The translations under genes were made by a program, and so were the position numbers. From the NCBI RefSeq assembly GCF_029894125.1, contig NZ_JARXYZ010000007.1, forward strand, positions 186,001 to 250,000: a stretch of 64,000 nucleotides of DNA. The letters are read 5' to 3'. This DNA is from Kitasatospora sp. MAA19. Lineage in GTDB: Bacteria; Actinomycetota; Actinomycetes; Streptomycetales; Streptomycetaceae. Under the pieces are notes generated by a model. It did no database searches. It had not been told where the DNA came from and saw only the letters and a list, made by a program, of their open reading frames with translations. Shown here in pieces: positions 14,941 to 23,291 of the stretch (positions are counted from its first letter, which is position 1; every line of letters starts with the position of its first letter).

Positions 14941-15987
14941 TCAGGCCGAGCCGAGGACCGCCGCGAGGGCGTCCAGGAAGCGGTCCGTGGTCGCCTCGTC
15001 CCGGACGGCGATCCGCAGCCACTCCTCGCCCAGCCCGGGGAAGGTGTCCCCGCGCCGCACGGCGAAGCCGCGCCCGCGCAGCCGCTCCCGGACGACCGCC
15101 GCGCCCGGCAGCCGTACCAGGACGAAGGAGGCGGCCGGCTCGCCGTACACCCGCACCGACGGGAATCCGGCCAGCCCCTTCAGCAGGTGCTCACGCCAGA
15201 GCGCCAGGTCGGCGGCCGCCTGTTCGGCCTCGGCGAGCGCGGCCGGTGCGCTGCACGCCTCGGCGGCGGCCAGCGCGGGGGTGGAGACCGGCCACAGCGG
15301 CTGCGCGGCGCCGAGCGCGGCGATCAGCGGCGCCGGCCCGAGCACGTAGCCGATCCGCAGTCCGGCCAGGCCCCAGGTCTTGGTGAGGCTGCGCAGGACG
15401 ACGACCTGGCCGGGCAGGTCCCGGACCGGGGCGAGGGACTCGCGTTCGCCGGGCACGGTGTCCATGAACGCCTCGTCGACCACCAGGGTGCGCCCGGGGC
15501 GGGCGAGCGCGGCGACGGCGTCGGCGGGGTGCAGGACGGAGGTCGGGTTGGTCGGGTTCCCGAGGACGACCAGGTCGGCCTCCGCCGGGACGGACCCCAG
15601 CCGGAACCCGTCGTCGGGGGAGAGCAGCACCCGGTGCACCTGGTGCCCGGCGTCCCGCAGCGCCGCCTCGGGCTCGGTGAACTGCGGGTGCACCACAACG
15701 ATGTGACGAGCCGTCACAACGCGTGCGAGCAGCACGAAGGCCTCCGCCGCCCCCGAGGTGAGCAGCACCTCGGCGGCGGGCCGCCGGTGCCGGGCGGCCA
15801 CGGCGGCGCGGGCGGCGCCCTGGTCGGGGTAGGCGGCGAGGTCGCCGAGGGTGGCCGCGAGCCGTTCGCGCAGCCAGGTCGGGGGAGTGCCGGTGCGGAC
15901 GTTGACAGCGAGGTCGACCAGGCCGGACCCGTCGGCGCGCACCTCGGCGTCGCCGTGGTGGCGAAGGTCGGGTTCGGGGGCGGTCAC
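14941..15987 (-). CDS. cobC: CobC-like PLP-dependent aminotransferase/decarboxylase of cobalamin synthesis
   Basis: A 348-residue fold type I PLP enzyme of the histidinol-phosphate aminotransferase/threonine-phosphate decarboxylase group. The PLP Lys is in VVLRSLTKTWGLAGLRIGYVLG, the Asp in TLVVDEAFMD, and the phosphate cup residues in LLTSGAAEAF. In cobalamin synthesis such enzymes supply (R)-1-amino-2-propanol phosphate for the nucleotide loop. The GTG at 15987 overlaps the stop codon of the CbiG-like gene by 4 bases, which supports the cobalamin role over a histidine one. Actinobacterial members are often called Rv2231c-type CobC. Confidence 0.82.
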   Translation of the reverse strand: MTAPEPDLRHHGDAEVRADGSGLVDLAVNVRTGTPPTWLRERLAATLGDLAAYPDQGAARAAVAARHRRPAAEVLLTSGAAEAFVLLARVVTARHIVVVHPQFTEPEAALRDAGHQVHRVLLSPDDGFRLGSVPAEADLVVLGNPTNPTSVLHPADAVAALARPGRTLVVDEAFMDTVPGERESLAPVRDLPGQVVVLRSLTKTWGLAGLRIGYVLGPAPLIAALGAAQPLWPVSTPALAAAEACSAPAALAEAEQAAADLALWREHLLKGLAGFPSVRVYGEPAASFVLVRLPGAAVVRERLRGRGFAVRRGDTFPGLGEEWLRIAVRDEATTDRFLDALAAVLGSA

Positions 15988-17372
15988 GCGGGGTCTCCTT
16001 GCGGATGGGCGGGCAGGCCGGGGACCGGTGGGGCGGGCAGGCCGGGGACGCGGTGGACGTCGTACGGGCCGGGCGGCACGGTCGGTGCGGCGCCGTCGCC
16101 GAGGGCGACCAGCGCGACGGCGTGCCCGTGCGCGGCCAGGGTGAGGGCCGCCTCGGTGCAGTCGTCCGTCACGATCCGCCGGGTCCCGGGCCGGAGCAGT
16201 CCGGCGACCGCCTCGACCGCGCCCGGCGTGCCCACGACCGCCGAGGCGCGCCGCAGTTCCGCCAGCGCGCGGGGCACCAGCAAGTCCTGCTCGCCGGGCC
16301 CGAGCCCGACGACGGCGAGCCGCCCGCGCGGCGCGGTACGGGCGATCGCGACCGTGGCCGCGGCCGACTTCCGCTTGGTGGCGACGAGTTCGCCGCCGGG
16401 CGCGCTCGCCAGGGCGGCCGCCTCGGCGACGCTCGGCGTGCCCACGGCCGCGCCGACCAGCTCCGACGGGGTCGGCACCGGCACCGCGGCCAGGGCCGCC
16501 GCCGGGTGCTCGTCCACCGGTACCCCGCCGAGGCAGAAGGCGGCCCAGCGCACCGCCGGGTGGTCCGCCTTGCCGGCCACGGTGGCCAACCGGGCCACCG
16601 ACGACCGGGCCAGGCCGCCCTCCTCCAGCGTGTCCATGAGCAGCCGCATCAGCTCGCTCTGCTCGGCACCGCCGCCCGCGCCGACCCCGACGACCAGGGT
16701 GCGGGGGTGGACCAGGAGCACGTCCTCGCCGGGGTAGCTGCGGTCGGTGACCCGTAGCACGGGGGCGTCGGCGGGCGCGTCGGGACGGACCGAGGGCGGA
16801 AGGGCGGGCAGCGGGTACGCCAGGTCGTTCTCCAGCCGGACCGGCCGGCCCTCGGCGACCGCTTGCGAGGCCGCCGCTCCGCGCGGGCCGCGGGTGGCGG
16901 TGGAGGCAAGCCCGTCGAGGTGCCCGGCCAGGGTCGGCGTCAGGGCTGGAGCCAGGGTCGGCGCCAGAGCCCGGCCCGGGGCCTCGGCGGGCGGCGGGCC
17001 GCCGGTCAGGACGGCCCGGACGCCGAGCAGGGCGGCCAGTTCCTCGGCCAGCTCCTCGGCGCCGGTGCCACGGTCGGTCAGCGGCACGGCGTAGCGCAGG
17101 CCCAGGTCCAGGCTGACCAACCCGGGCCGGCGCGAGCCCTGGTGCGAAGCGTCGGAGAACAGCCGCACGGTGGTCGCGACGGACGCGAGGCAGACCACCA
17201 GGTCGTGTCGGTCGAGGGCGTGGTTCAGGGCCTCGGTCGGGCCGAAGCAGGAGGAGACGGAGGCCTTGTAGACGTGGGTGGTGTCGGGCCAGGCGGTGTG
17301 GATCTCCCCGGCCAGCAGGCGGCCCGCCCCGTTGAGGGCGACCAGTCCGATCACGTCCCGCTCCTTCGCCAC
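15984..17372 (-). CDS. cbiG: CbiG-like cobalt-precorrin-5A hydrolase with a truncated tetrapyrrole-methylase domain
   Basis: A 462-residue protein. Residues 5-345 cover the CbiG family. An N-terminal half with DLVVCLASVATTVRLF is followed by a Pro/Ala-rich linker with LAPTLAPALTPTLAG, then the CobE/CbiG C-terminal part (VVGVGAGGGAEQSELMRLL; AVRWAAFC). CbiG opens the ring-A lactone and releases acetaldehyde. Residues 350-430 then resemble only the first part of a CobJ-type S-adenosylmethionine methylase: LAVVGLGPGEQDLLVPRAL and GHAVALVALGDGA. The rest of that domain is replaced by a Pro-rich tail, so it is probably catalytically dead. Start is GTG 17372. The gene overlaps cobC by GTGA. Confidence 0.8.
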   Translation of the reverse strand: MAKERDVIGLVALNGAGRLLAGEIHTAWPDTTHVYKASVSSCFGPTEALNHALDRHDLVVCLASVATTVRLFSDASHQGSRRPGLVSLDLGLRYAVPLTDRGTGAEELAEELAALLGVRAVLTGGPPPAEAPGRALAPTLAPALTPTLAGHLDGLASTATRGPRGAAASQAVAEGRPVRLENDLAYPLPALPPSVRPDAPADAPVLRVTDRSYPGEDVLLVHPRTLVVGVGAGGGAEQSELMRLLMDTLEEGGLARSSVARLATVAGKADHPAVRWAAFCLGGVPVDEHPAAALAAVPVPTPSELVGAAVGTPSVAEAAALASAPGGELVATKRKSAAATVAIARTAPRGRLAVVGLGPGEQDLLVPRALAELRRASAVVGTPGAVEAVAGLLRPGTRRIVTDDCTEAALTLAAHGHAVALVALGDGAAPTVPPGPYDVHRVPGLPAPPVPGLPAHPQGDPA

Positions 17373-17579
17373 GAGCCCCCACGGGCCCCCGTGGTCACAA
17401 GCCCCCGTGATCCCACCACGCCCGGCCGGAACGGGTCAATCGGGGCGGCTGTGACGCGCATCGCCGGCGGGCGGCAGCTGTTCGTCTGTTCTTCATCCTT
17501 CTTGTGCGGTACACGACACCGGCGCGATCCTACTGTTCTGGGCGCTCCATCCAGGCAGCCCCGACGCACGGAGGACCCG

Positions 17580-18500
17580 ATGGCCTTCGCACAACTCCGC
17601 ACCCTCGGAACCACCAGCCCCCGCCGCCCGCTCCGCCGCCCCCTCACCGCCCTCGCCGCCGGACTCGGTCTCGTCGGCGGCTCGCTCGGCCTGTGGGCCG
17701 CCGGCGGCAGCGCGGCCGCCGACGCCGCCGCCGGGCTGCCCTCGCCCGACCACGTGATCGTCGTGGTCATGGAGAACCACGCCTACTCGCAGGTCATCGG
17801 CAGCTCCAGCGCGCCGTACATCAACAACACGCTGGTCGCCGGCGGTGCGACGCTGACCCAGTCCTTCGCGCTCACCCACCCCAGCCAGCCCAACTACTAC
17901 ATGCTGTTCTCGGGCAGCGCGCAGGGCGTCACCGACGACAGCTGCGTCGACGTCGGCGCCCTCCAGCAGCCCAACCTGGGCTCCGAGCTGCTCGCCGCCG
18001 GCCAGACCTGGGCCAGCTACAACGAGGGCCTGCCCTCCCAGGGCGCCACCGACTGTCGCGTCGACAACTACGCGCAGAAGCACAACCCGTGGTTCGGCTT
18101 CGGCAACGTACCCGCCTCCAGCGCCTACGGCATGGACGCCTTCCCGACCGACTACACCACCCTGCCCAAGGTCTCCTTCGTCGTGCCGGACCTCTGCAAC
18201 GACATGCACGACTGTTCCGTCGGCACCGGCGACACCTGGCTCCAGACCAACCTCGCCGCCTACGCGGACTGGGCCAAGAGTCACAACAGCCTGCTCGTGG
18301 TCACCTTCGACGAGGACAACCGCCTCGCCGGCAACCGCATCCCGACCCTCGTCTACGGCGCCCACGTCACCCCCGGCAGCAGCACCGGCACCAGCTACAA
18401 CCACTACAACGTGCTGCGCACCCTGGAGGACCTCGCCGGGCTGAGCACCCACGCGGGCAACGCCGCCAACGCCACCGACATCGCCGGCATCTGGAACTGA
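17580..18500 (+). CDS. secreted phosphoesterase (acid/alkaline phosphatase family)
   Basis: A 306-residue exported hydrolase. Residues 1-47 form a long signal peptide with an RRPLRRP basic region; a Tat route is possible but the twin-Arg context is not canonical. The mature part begins with DHVIVVVMENHAYSQVIG, the phosphoesterase-family opening with metal-binding residues, then LTHPSQPNYYMLFSG around the catalytic nucleophile region, and LLVVTFDEDN near the C-terminus. ATG 17580 follows CGGAGGACCC. It is the first gene of a co-directional set with an MFS transporter, a beta-propeller and an envelope protein. It probably releases phosphate from organic esters outside the cell. Confidence 0.85.
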   Translation: MAFAQLRTLGTTSPRRPLRRPLTALAAGLGLVGGSLGLWAAGGSAAADAAAGLPSPDHVIVVVMENHAYSQVIGSSSAPYINNTLVAGGATLTQSFALTHPSQPNYYMLFSGSAQGVTDDSCVDVGALQQPNLGSELLAAGQTWASYNEGLPSQGATDCRVDNYAQKHNPWFGFGNVPASSAYGMDAFPTDYTTLPKVSFVVPDLCNDMHDCSVGTGDTWLQTNLAAYADWAKSHNSLLVVTFDEDNRLAGNRIPTLVYGAHVTPGSSTGTSYNHYNVLRTLEDLAGLSTHAGNAANATDIAGIWN

Positions 18501-18505
18501 CGCCC

Positions 18506-19903
18506 GTGTACGTCGCGGATTCCCGCAGCTCCAAGGCCCCCGCCGCCCCGGCCCCCGCATCCGGCGGGCCGGGGCGGCGGGGGGCCCTGCGCGCCGTACC
18601 CGGGACGGTGCTCGCCCTCGGTGCCGTCAGCCTGGTCACCGACGTCTCCTCCGAGATGGTCAGCGCCGTGCTGCCGCTCTACCTGCTCACCGGGCTCGGC
18701 CTCTCCCCGCTCGGCTTCGGCCTGCTCGACGGCATCCAGAACGGCTTCAGCGCGCTCGTCCGCCTCGCCGGCGGCCACCTCGCCGACCGCCGCGGCCGTG
18801 ACGGCGCCGCCCGCCACAAGGCCGTCGCGGCCGTCGGCTACGGCCTGTCCGCGCTCTGCAAGCCGCTGCTGCTGCTCGTCCACACCGTGCCGCTGATCGG
18901 TGCCGTCATCGCCGTCGACCGCACCGGCAAGGGCCTGCGCACCGCGCCCCGGGACGCGATGATCTCGCTCTCCACCGAACCCGCGCACCGCGGACGGGCG
19001 TTCGGCGTGCACCGGGCGATGGACACGGCCGGCGCCCTGCTCGGCCCGCTGACCGCCTTCCTGGTGCTGCGTCTCGCCGGCGGGCCGCTGCTCGCCGACG
19101 GCGGCGAACGGCACGGCTACGACGCGGTGTTCACGGTCAGCGCGTGCGTCGCCGCGCTCGGCGTGCTGATCCTGCTGCTGTTCGTGCCGAACCGGCAGGT
19201 GGCTGACGGTCCGTCAACTGCTGCCCCCTCGCTGCGGGACAGTCTCGCCCTGCTGCGGCTTCCCGGGCTGCGCCGGCTCACGCTCTGCGCCGTCCTGCTC
19301 GGACTCACCACCGTCAGCGACTCCTTCCTCTACCTGCTCATCCAGCGCCGGCTCGGTCTCGACACCAGCCTCTTCCCGCTGCTGCCGCTCGGCACCGCCG
19401 CCGCCTTCCTGCTGCTCGCCGTCCCGCTCGGCGCACTCGCCGACCGGATCGGCCGTCGCCGGCTCTTCCTCGCCGGGCACGCGGTCCTGCTGCTCGCGTA
19501 CGGGCTGCTGCTCTCGCCGGTCAGCGGCGTGCCCGCGGTCGTCTGCGTCCTGCTGCTGCACGGCGCGTTCTACGCGGCCACCGACGGAGTGCTCGCCGCG
19601 GCCGCGGCCGACGCCGTCCCGGCCGGGCAGCGCGGCGCCGGGCTCGCCCTGGTCGGCACCGGGCAGGCGCTCGCCCGGTTCGCCTGCTCGCTGCTGTTCG
19701 GTGCGCTGTGGAGCGCGGTCGGCGGCACCGGCGCGCTGGGCTGGTCGGCGGGGGCGCTCGCGGTGTGCGTGCTCGGCGCGGCCGCCGTCCTGCGCGAACC
19801 CGCCGCCCCGGGTGATCCCGCTGCCCCGGGTGATCCTGCCGCCCCGCGCGAGCCTGACACCCCGCGCGATCCCGCCGCCACCGCCTCCGAGGAGCCCTCG
19901 TGA
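18506..19903 (+). CDS. MFS transporter with repetitive C-terminal tail
   Basis: A 465-residue major facilitator protein with about 12 transmembrane segments. The loop 2-3 signature is visible as GGHLADRRGRDG and its counterpart as GALADRIGRRRLFL. The charged DRTGKGLRTAPRD motif between helices 4 and 5 is typical of a drug/sugar-phosphate-like MFS subgroup. The last 28 residues repeat a 6-residue unit (AAPGDP, AAPGDP, AAPREP, DTPRDP), encoded by an imperfect 18-bp repeat. The GTG at 18506 is 5 bases after the phosphoesterase stop. The substrate is unknown. Confidence 0.85.
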   Translation: MYVADSRSSKAPAAPAPASGGPGRRGALRAVPGTVLALGAVSLVTDVSSEMVSAVLPLYLLTGLGLSPLGFGLLDGIQNGFSALVRLAGGHLADRRGRDGAARHKAVAAVGYGLSALCKPLLLLVHTVPLIGAVIAVDRTGKGLRTAPRDAMISLSTEPAHRGRAFGVHRAMDTAGALLGPLTAFLVLRLAGGPLLADGGERHGYDAVFTVSACVAALGVLILLLFVPNRQVADGPSTAAPSLRDSLALLRLPGLRRLTLCAVLLGLTTVSDSFLYLLIQRRLGLDTSLFPLLPLGTAAAFLLLAVPLGALADRIGRRRLFLAGHAVLLLAYGLLLSPVSGVPAVVCVLLLHGAFYAATDGVLAAAAADAVPAGQRGAGLALVGTGQALARFACSLLFGALWSAVGGTGALGWSAGALAVCVLGAAAVLREPAAPGDPAAPGDPAAPREPDTPRDPAATASEEPS

Positions 19904-20934
19904 ACCGACTCCAGAACCGGACCAGGGTGATCGTGCTGCTGGTCGCCGTGCTGCTGCTCGGCGCCGTCGGCACCGGGGCCGTCCTCTACGCGGCCGACCG
20001 CACCGCCCAGCGCGACCAGGCCCAGCCCGGCGGCCCCGCCGTCGCCGAAGGCGCCGTCACCCTGCAAGGACCCTCCGGTGGGCGGGAGTTGGTGTTCCGC
20101 AACATGGCCTGGGGCCCGCACCGCGACGAGCTCACCGCCGTCCCCGCCGACCGGCCCGACGGCCCGCGCACCGCCTCCGGAGTCCAGTGCCTGCGCTTCT
20201 ACGCCGCCGCCGGCACCGGTATCTGCCTCCAGTCCCAGCACGGCGCCCTGGAGGACACCTACCGCGCCGTGGTCCTCGACGACCACCTGCGCGAGCGGCG
20301 CTCCTTCCCGGCCGCCGGCATCCCCACCCGCTCCCGGGTCTCCCCGTCCGGGCACCTCGCCGCCTGGACGGTCTTCGTCAGCGGCGACTCCTACGCGGGC
20401 ACCGACTTCTCCACCCGCACCTCGATCGTCGACGTCCGCGACTGGAACCTCCGGGACAACCTGGAGACCTTCGACGTGATCAAGGACGGCCACCCGTACC
20501 AGGCCCACGACATCAACATCTGGGGCGTCACCTTCGCCGACGACAACGCCTTCTACGCCACCCTCGCCACCGGCGGCCACACCTACCTCGTCCACGGCGA
20601 CCTCGCCGCCCACAGCCTCACCACCCTGCACGAGAACGTCGAGTGCCCCTCGCTCTCCCCGGACGGCACCCGCATCGCGTACAAGAAGCGCGTCCCCGGT
20701 GCGTCGCCGGACGCGCCCTGGCGGCTGTACGTCCTCGACCTCGCCACCATGACCGAGACCGCCACCGCCGAGCAGCGCAACATCGACGACCAGGCCGTCT
20801 GGTCGGACACCGGCACGCTCCTCTACGCCATGCCCGGCGACTACGGCGCCGACCTGTGGACCGTCCCGGCCGACGGCGGCGGCGCTCCCCGGCGGGTCAC
20901 CCAGGCTGCGGTGGCCCCCGCCTACCTGGGCTGA
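19900..20934 (+). CDS. membrane-anchored TolB/WD40-like beta-propeller protein
   Basis: A 344-residue protein with an N-terminal transmembrane anchor (VIVLLVAVLLLGAVGTGAVLYA, residues 10-31) and an extracytoplasmic domain with repeated propeller blades: FRNMAWGPHRDELTAV, SRVSPSGHLAAWTVF, CPSLSPDGTRIAYKKR, and QAVWSDTGTLLYAMP with DLWTVPADGG. These match TolB-type PD40 repeats. It begins with GTG overlapping the MFS stop codon (GTGA), so it is translationally coupled to the transporter. The probable role is protein-protein contact at the cell surface. Confidence 0.82.
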   Translation: MNRLQNRTRVIVLLVAVLLLGAVGTGAVLYAADRTAQRDQAQPGGPAVAEGAVTLQGPSGGRELVFRNMAWGPHRDELTAVPADRPDGPRTASGVQCLRFYAAAGTGICLQSQHGALEDTYRAVVLDDHLRERRSFPAAGIPTRSRVSPSGHLAAWTVFVSGDSYAGTDFSTRTSIVDVRDWNLRDNLETFDVIKDGHPYQAHDINIWGVTFADDNAFYATLATGGHTYLVHGDLAAHSLTTLHENVECPSLSPDGTRIAYKKRVPGASPDAPWRLYVLDLATMTETATAEQRNIDDQAVWSDTGTLLYAMPGDYGADLWTVPADGGGAPRRVTQAAVAPAYLG

Positions 20935-21000
20935 GGAACTCTGGGCTACGGTCCCTCGTCGAGCACAGTGACGTCCTGATCGAACGGGGGAACGAGAACC

Positions 21001-21753
21001 GTGGACGGCATTCCACCCGAGCGTACGGTCACCGACTCCTGGCCCGCCCTGCACGGCCGACCCGTCCTGCGGCGCACCGTCGCCGTCGGGCTGGTGCTCT
21101 GCGTGTCGGTCGCGGCCGCCCTGGTGGTGCGTGGGGTCAACTCGCTCACCGTCGGTGGCACCGGCCGCGAGACCGACCGCGACCGCGCCGAACGCCTCGC
21201 CGGCCTCCACCCCTCCCAGCACCCCGGCGCCGGCCGCTACTACGTCCCCGTCGGCGCCATCTACACCCGCACCGCCGACGGCACCCCCATCGCCTACCTG
21301 CACTACCGCATCGCGGGCAAGGATGTCGGCCTCGGCGATTTCCTGCGCACCTACGACCTCCCCGCCCCGGGCGCCACCGCACCTCTCCCGCCCGACCTCA
21401 CCGCCGCCCTCGGCGGCGACGAACCGGCCGAGGCCCCCGAACTCCCCGAAGACCCCGAGCCCACGCCCGCCCCTACTCCCACGCCATCACCGGCCGCCAC
21501 CGCCGACCCGGCACCCGCGGCACCCCCGGGCCTCCAGGCCGCCGACACCGACCCCGATCCCGACGCCGACCCCGATCCCGACGCCGACCCGGGCCCGGAC
21601 CTCGCCGACGACACCCCCGCCCCCACCCCCGCCCCCTCCCTCACTCTCACCCCGACCCCCACCCACCCCCAGGCCACCCGCCGCATCTACGTCGCCACCA
21701 TCCCCGGCGGAGCCCCGGGCGCCGCCGACATCTACATCCGCGCGACCGGCTGA
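21001..21753 (+). CDS. hypothetical membrane-anchored protein with Pro/Asp-rich repeats
   Basis: No family recognised. The 250-residue product has one transmembrane segment (residues 25-43, VAVGLVLCVSVAAALVV), a short extracytoplasmic domain around GRYYVPVGAIYTRTADGTP, then a long Pro/Thr/Asp tail. The tail includes a nearly exact six-residue DPDPDA repeat (18-bp unit, 21548-21595). A final folded segment reads RRIYVATIPGGAPGAADIYIR. The GTG at 21001 starts 66 bases after the propeller gene, probably in the same transcript. The acidic tail could bind cations or span the wall (inference only). Confidence 0.7.
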   Translation: MDGIPPERTVTDSWPALHGRPVLRRTVAVGLVLCVSVAAALVVRGVNSLTVGGTGRETDRDRAERLAGLHPSQHPGAGRYYVPVGAIYTRTADGTPIAYLHYRIAGKDVGLGDFLRTYDLPAPGATAPLPPDLTAALGGDEPAEAPELPEDPEPTPAPTPTPSPAATADPAPAAPPGLQAADTDPDPDADPDPDADPGPDLADDTPAPTPAPSLTLTPTPTHPQATRRIYVATIPGGAPGAADIYIRATG

Positions 21754-21861
21754 CCACACCGCGGCGTCCCCGCTCGGGCTGGGACTATCACGATCTAGGT
21801 GTACGGCACCCGGTTGGCTCAGGCTCGCTGTCAGAGCGGTGAAGGCGGCCCGGATGTCGAC

Positions 21862-21904
21862 GCGCAGCCACCCCGCCGGTGGGAGCGTGGCGGGGTGGCT
21901 GCGC
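21862..21904. terminator. bidirectional terminator hairpin
   Basis: A perfect 16-bp stem (gcgcagccaccccgcc and its complement) with an 11-base loop, between the convergent genes ending at 21753 and 21919. Confidence 0.85.
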
Positions 21905-21918
21905 GCTGGGGGTGCGGG

Positions 21919-22215
21919 TCAGGCCGGCAGGCCGGGGACGGCGGCGATGGTGACGGGGTGGCCCATGGTGGCGGTACGCCATGCGGCGAGGGCCTGGTAG
22001 GCGGGGGAGTCGTACCAGCCGCGGGCGTCGGCCTCGGTGGGGAATTCGAGGATGGCGGTCTTGGTGTAGGCGGTCTCGCCTTCCAGACGGGCCGGGGCGT
22101 CGAAGGCGAGCAGGCGGCCCTGGTAGGGCTCCATGGTGGCGCCGACGTTGGCGAGGTAGTGGCCGAGGGCGGCGTCGGGGGTGTGGTCGGTGCGGGTGAT
22201 GACGACGTAGTGCAT
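21919..22215 (-). CDS. DUF1330-family small protein
   Basis: A 98-residue ferredoxin-like (dimeric alpha-beta barrel) protein: MHYVVITRTDHTPDAALGHYLANVG at the start, then TAILEFPTEADARGWYDSP AYQ-type core typical of DUF1330/EthD-like monooxygenase-fold proteins. It lies 20 bases downstream of the DMT transporter gene on the same strand, so it is probably co-transcribed and under the MarR regulator. The biochemical role is unknown. Confidence 0.82.
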   Translation of the reverse strand: MHYVVITRTDHTPDAALGHYLANVGATMEPYQGRLLAFDAPARLEGETAYTKTAILEFPTEADARGWYDSPAYQALAAWRTATMGHPVTIAAVPGLPA

Positions 22216-22235
22216 GGCGTGACTCCTTGTGCCGG

Positions 22236-23153
22236 TCAGCGGGTGACAGGGGTGGCGGGGGCGACAGGGGTGAGAGGGGGTACGGCGGGTTTGGGCTGCC
22301 GGGCGGGGGCCTGGCCCGCGAACATGGCGCTCAGGGCCAGCAGCAGGCCGAGGAGTTGCCATCCGGTGAGGGTCTGGCCGAGGACGACGAGGCCGCCCGC
22401 GGTCGCTACGACCGGGTTGATCAGTCCAAGGAACGAGGCCGGGCCGGCGCCGAGGCGTTCGATGCCGCGAAACCAGAGGACGTACCCGAGCGCGGTGCTG
22501 AAGACTCCGAGATAGGCGAAGCCGGCCAGGTTGGTGGCGCTCAGGGACGGCGGTGCGCCCTCGACGAAGCCGGCGAGCGGGACCAGGAGAGCGGAGCCGG
22601 CGAGGAGCTGCCAGGCCGTCAGATCCAGCAGGGTGGCACCCTCCGGCCGCCCCCAGCGCCGGGTGAGGACGGTCCCCGTCGCCATCAGGGCGATCGCGCC
22701 GACCATCGCGGCGATCCCGACGCCGTCCAGCCGGGCGCCGCTCTTCAGCACCAGCAGGGCGACGCCGCCGACCCCGGCGAGTCCCGCGAGCAGCGCCCGT
22801 CGTCCTGGCCGTACGCCGAGCACGCCGATCGAGAGCCCGGCGACGAGCAGGGGCTGGATCGCCCCGATGGTGGCCGCGACGCCGCCGGGCAGGCGGTAGG
22901 CGCCGACGAAGGTGAGCGGGAAGAACAGCCCGATGTTGAGCATCCCGAGCACGGCCGCGCGCCCCCACCAGCGCCCCTTGGGCAGCTTGCGGCCGATCAG
23001 CAGCAGGAGCAGCCCGGCCGGGAGGGCGCGCAGGGCGGCGAGCAGCAGCGGACGGCCTTCGGGCAGGAGCTCTGTGGTGACCAGGTAGGTCGTGCCCCAG
23101 GCCGCCGGGGCGAGTGCCGCTGTGACGGCCACTCCTGCGCGTGTTCCCCTCAT
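22236..23153 (-). CDS. DMT-superfamily (EamA) transporter
   Basis: A 305-residue inner-membrane protein with ten hydrophobic segments in two EamA halves. WGTTYLVTTELLPEGRPLLLAALRALPAG is the typical first EamA signature, and ALGYVLWFRGIERLGAGPASFLGLINPVVA the conserved helix pair of the second half. The tail is Pro-rich and cytoplasmic. These proteins export amino acids, metabolites or drugs. It is divergent from the MarR gene, and a 21-bp operator candidate ends 13 bases before its ATG. Confidence 0.88.
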   Translation of the reverse strand: MRGTRAGVAVTAALAPAAWGTTYLVTTELLPEGRPLLLAALRALPAGLLLLLIGRKLPKGRWWGRAAVLGMLNIGLFFPLTFVGAYRLPGGVAATIGAIQPLLVAGLSIGVLGVRPGRRALLAGLAGVGGVALLVLKSGARLDGVGIAAMVGAIALMATGTVLTRRWGRPEGATLLDLTAWQLLAGSALLVPLAGFVEGAPPSLSATNLAGFAYLGVFSTALGYVLWFRGIERLGAGPASFLGLINPVVATAGGLVVLGQTLTGWQLLGLLLALSAMFAGQAPARQPKPAVPPLTPVAPATPVTR

Positions 23154-23165
23154 GACATCCCCCTC

Positions 23166-23236
23166 AACGTTGACTATCTGAACGTTGAGATGATTAGTAC
23201 GCCCAAAGGTGAGTGAACGTCAAGTATGTGAATGTT
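23166..23236. promoter_or_regulatory. paired MarR operator candidates in the divergent promoter
   Basis: Two 21-bp imperfect palindromes lie at 23166-23186 (arms AACGTT on both ends, with the inner motif GACTATCTG) and at 23216-23236 (arms AACGT and ATGTT, inner AAGTATGTG). They share 15 of 21 bases and are 50 bp apart centre to centre, about five helical turns. This AT-rich patch sits between the DMT and marR starts. Binding by the MarR protein is inferred. Confidence 0.65.
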
Positions 23237-23291
23237 AAGCTAGTTGCCGGCGGTCCGGCCCGGGCCGCGGGAAGCAGGGAGGCGACAGGAC

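Noticed and set aside
17450..17560. Possible PHO box upstream of the secreted phosphoesterase
   Set aside because: There are scattered TTC-containing direct repeats (tgttcgtctgttcttcatcc), but they do not keep the GTTCACC core or a steady 11-base period.
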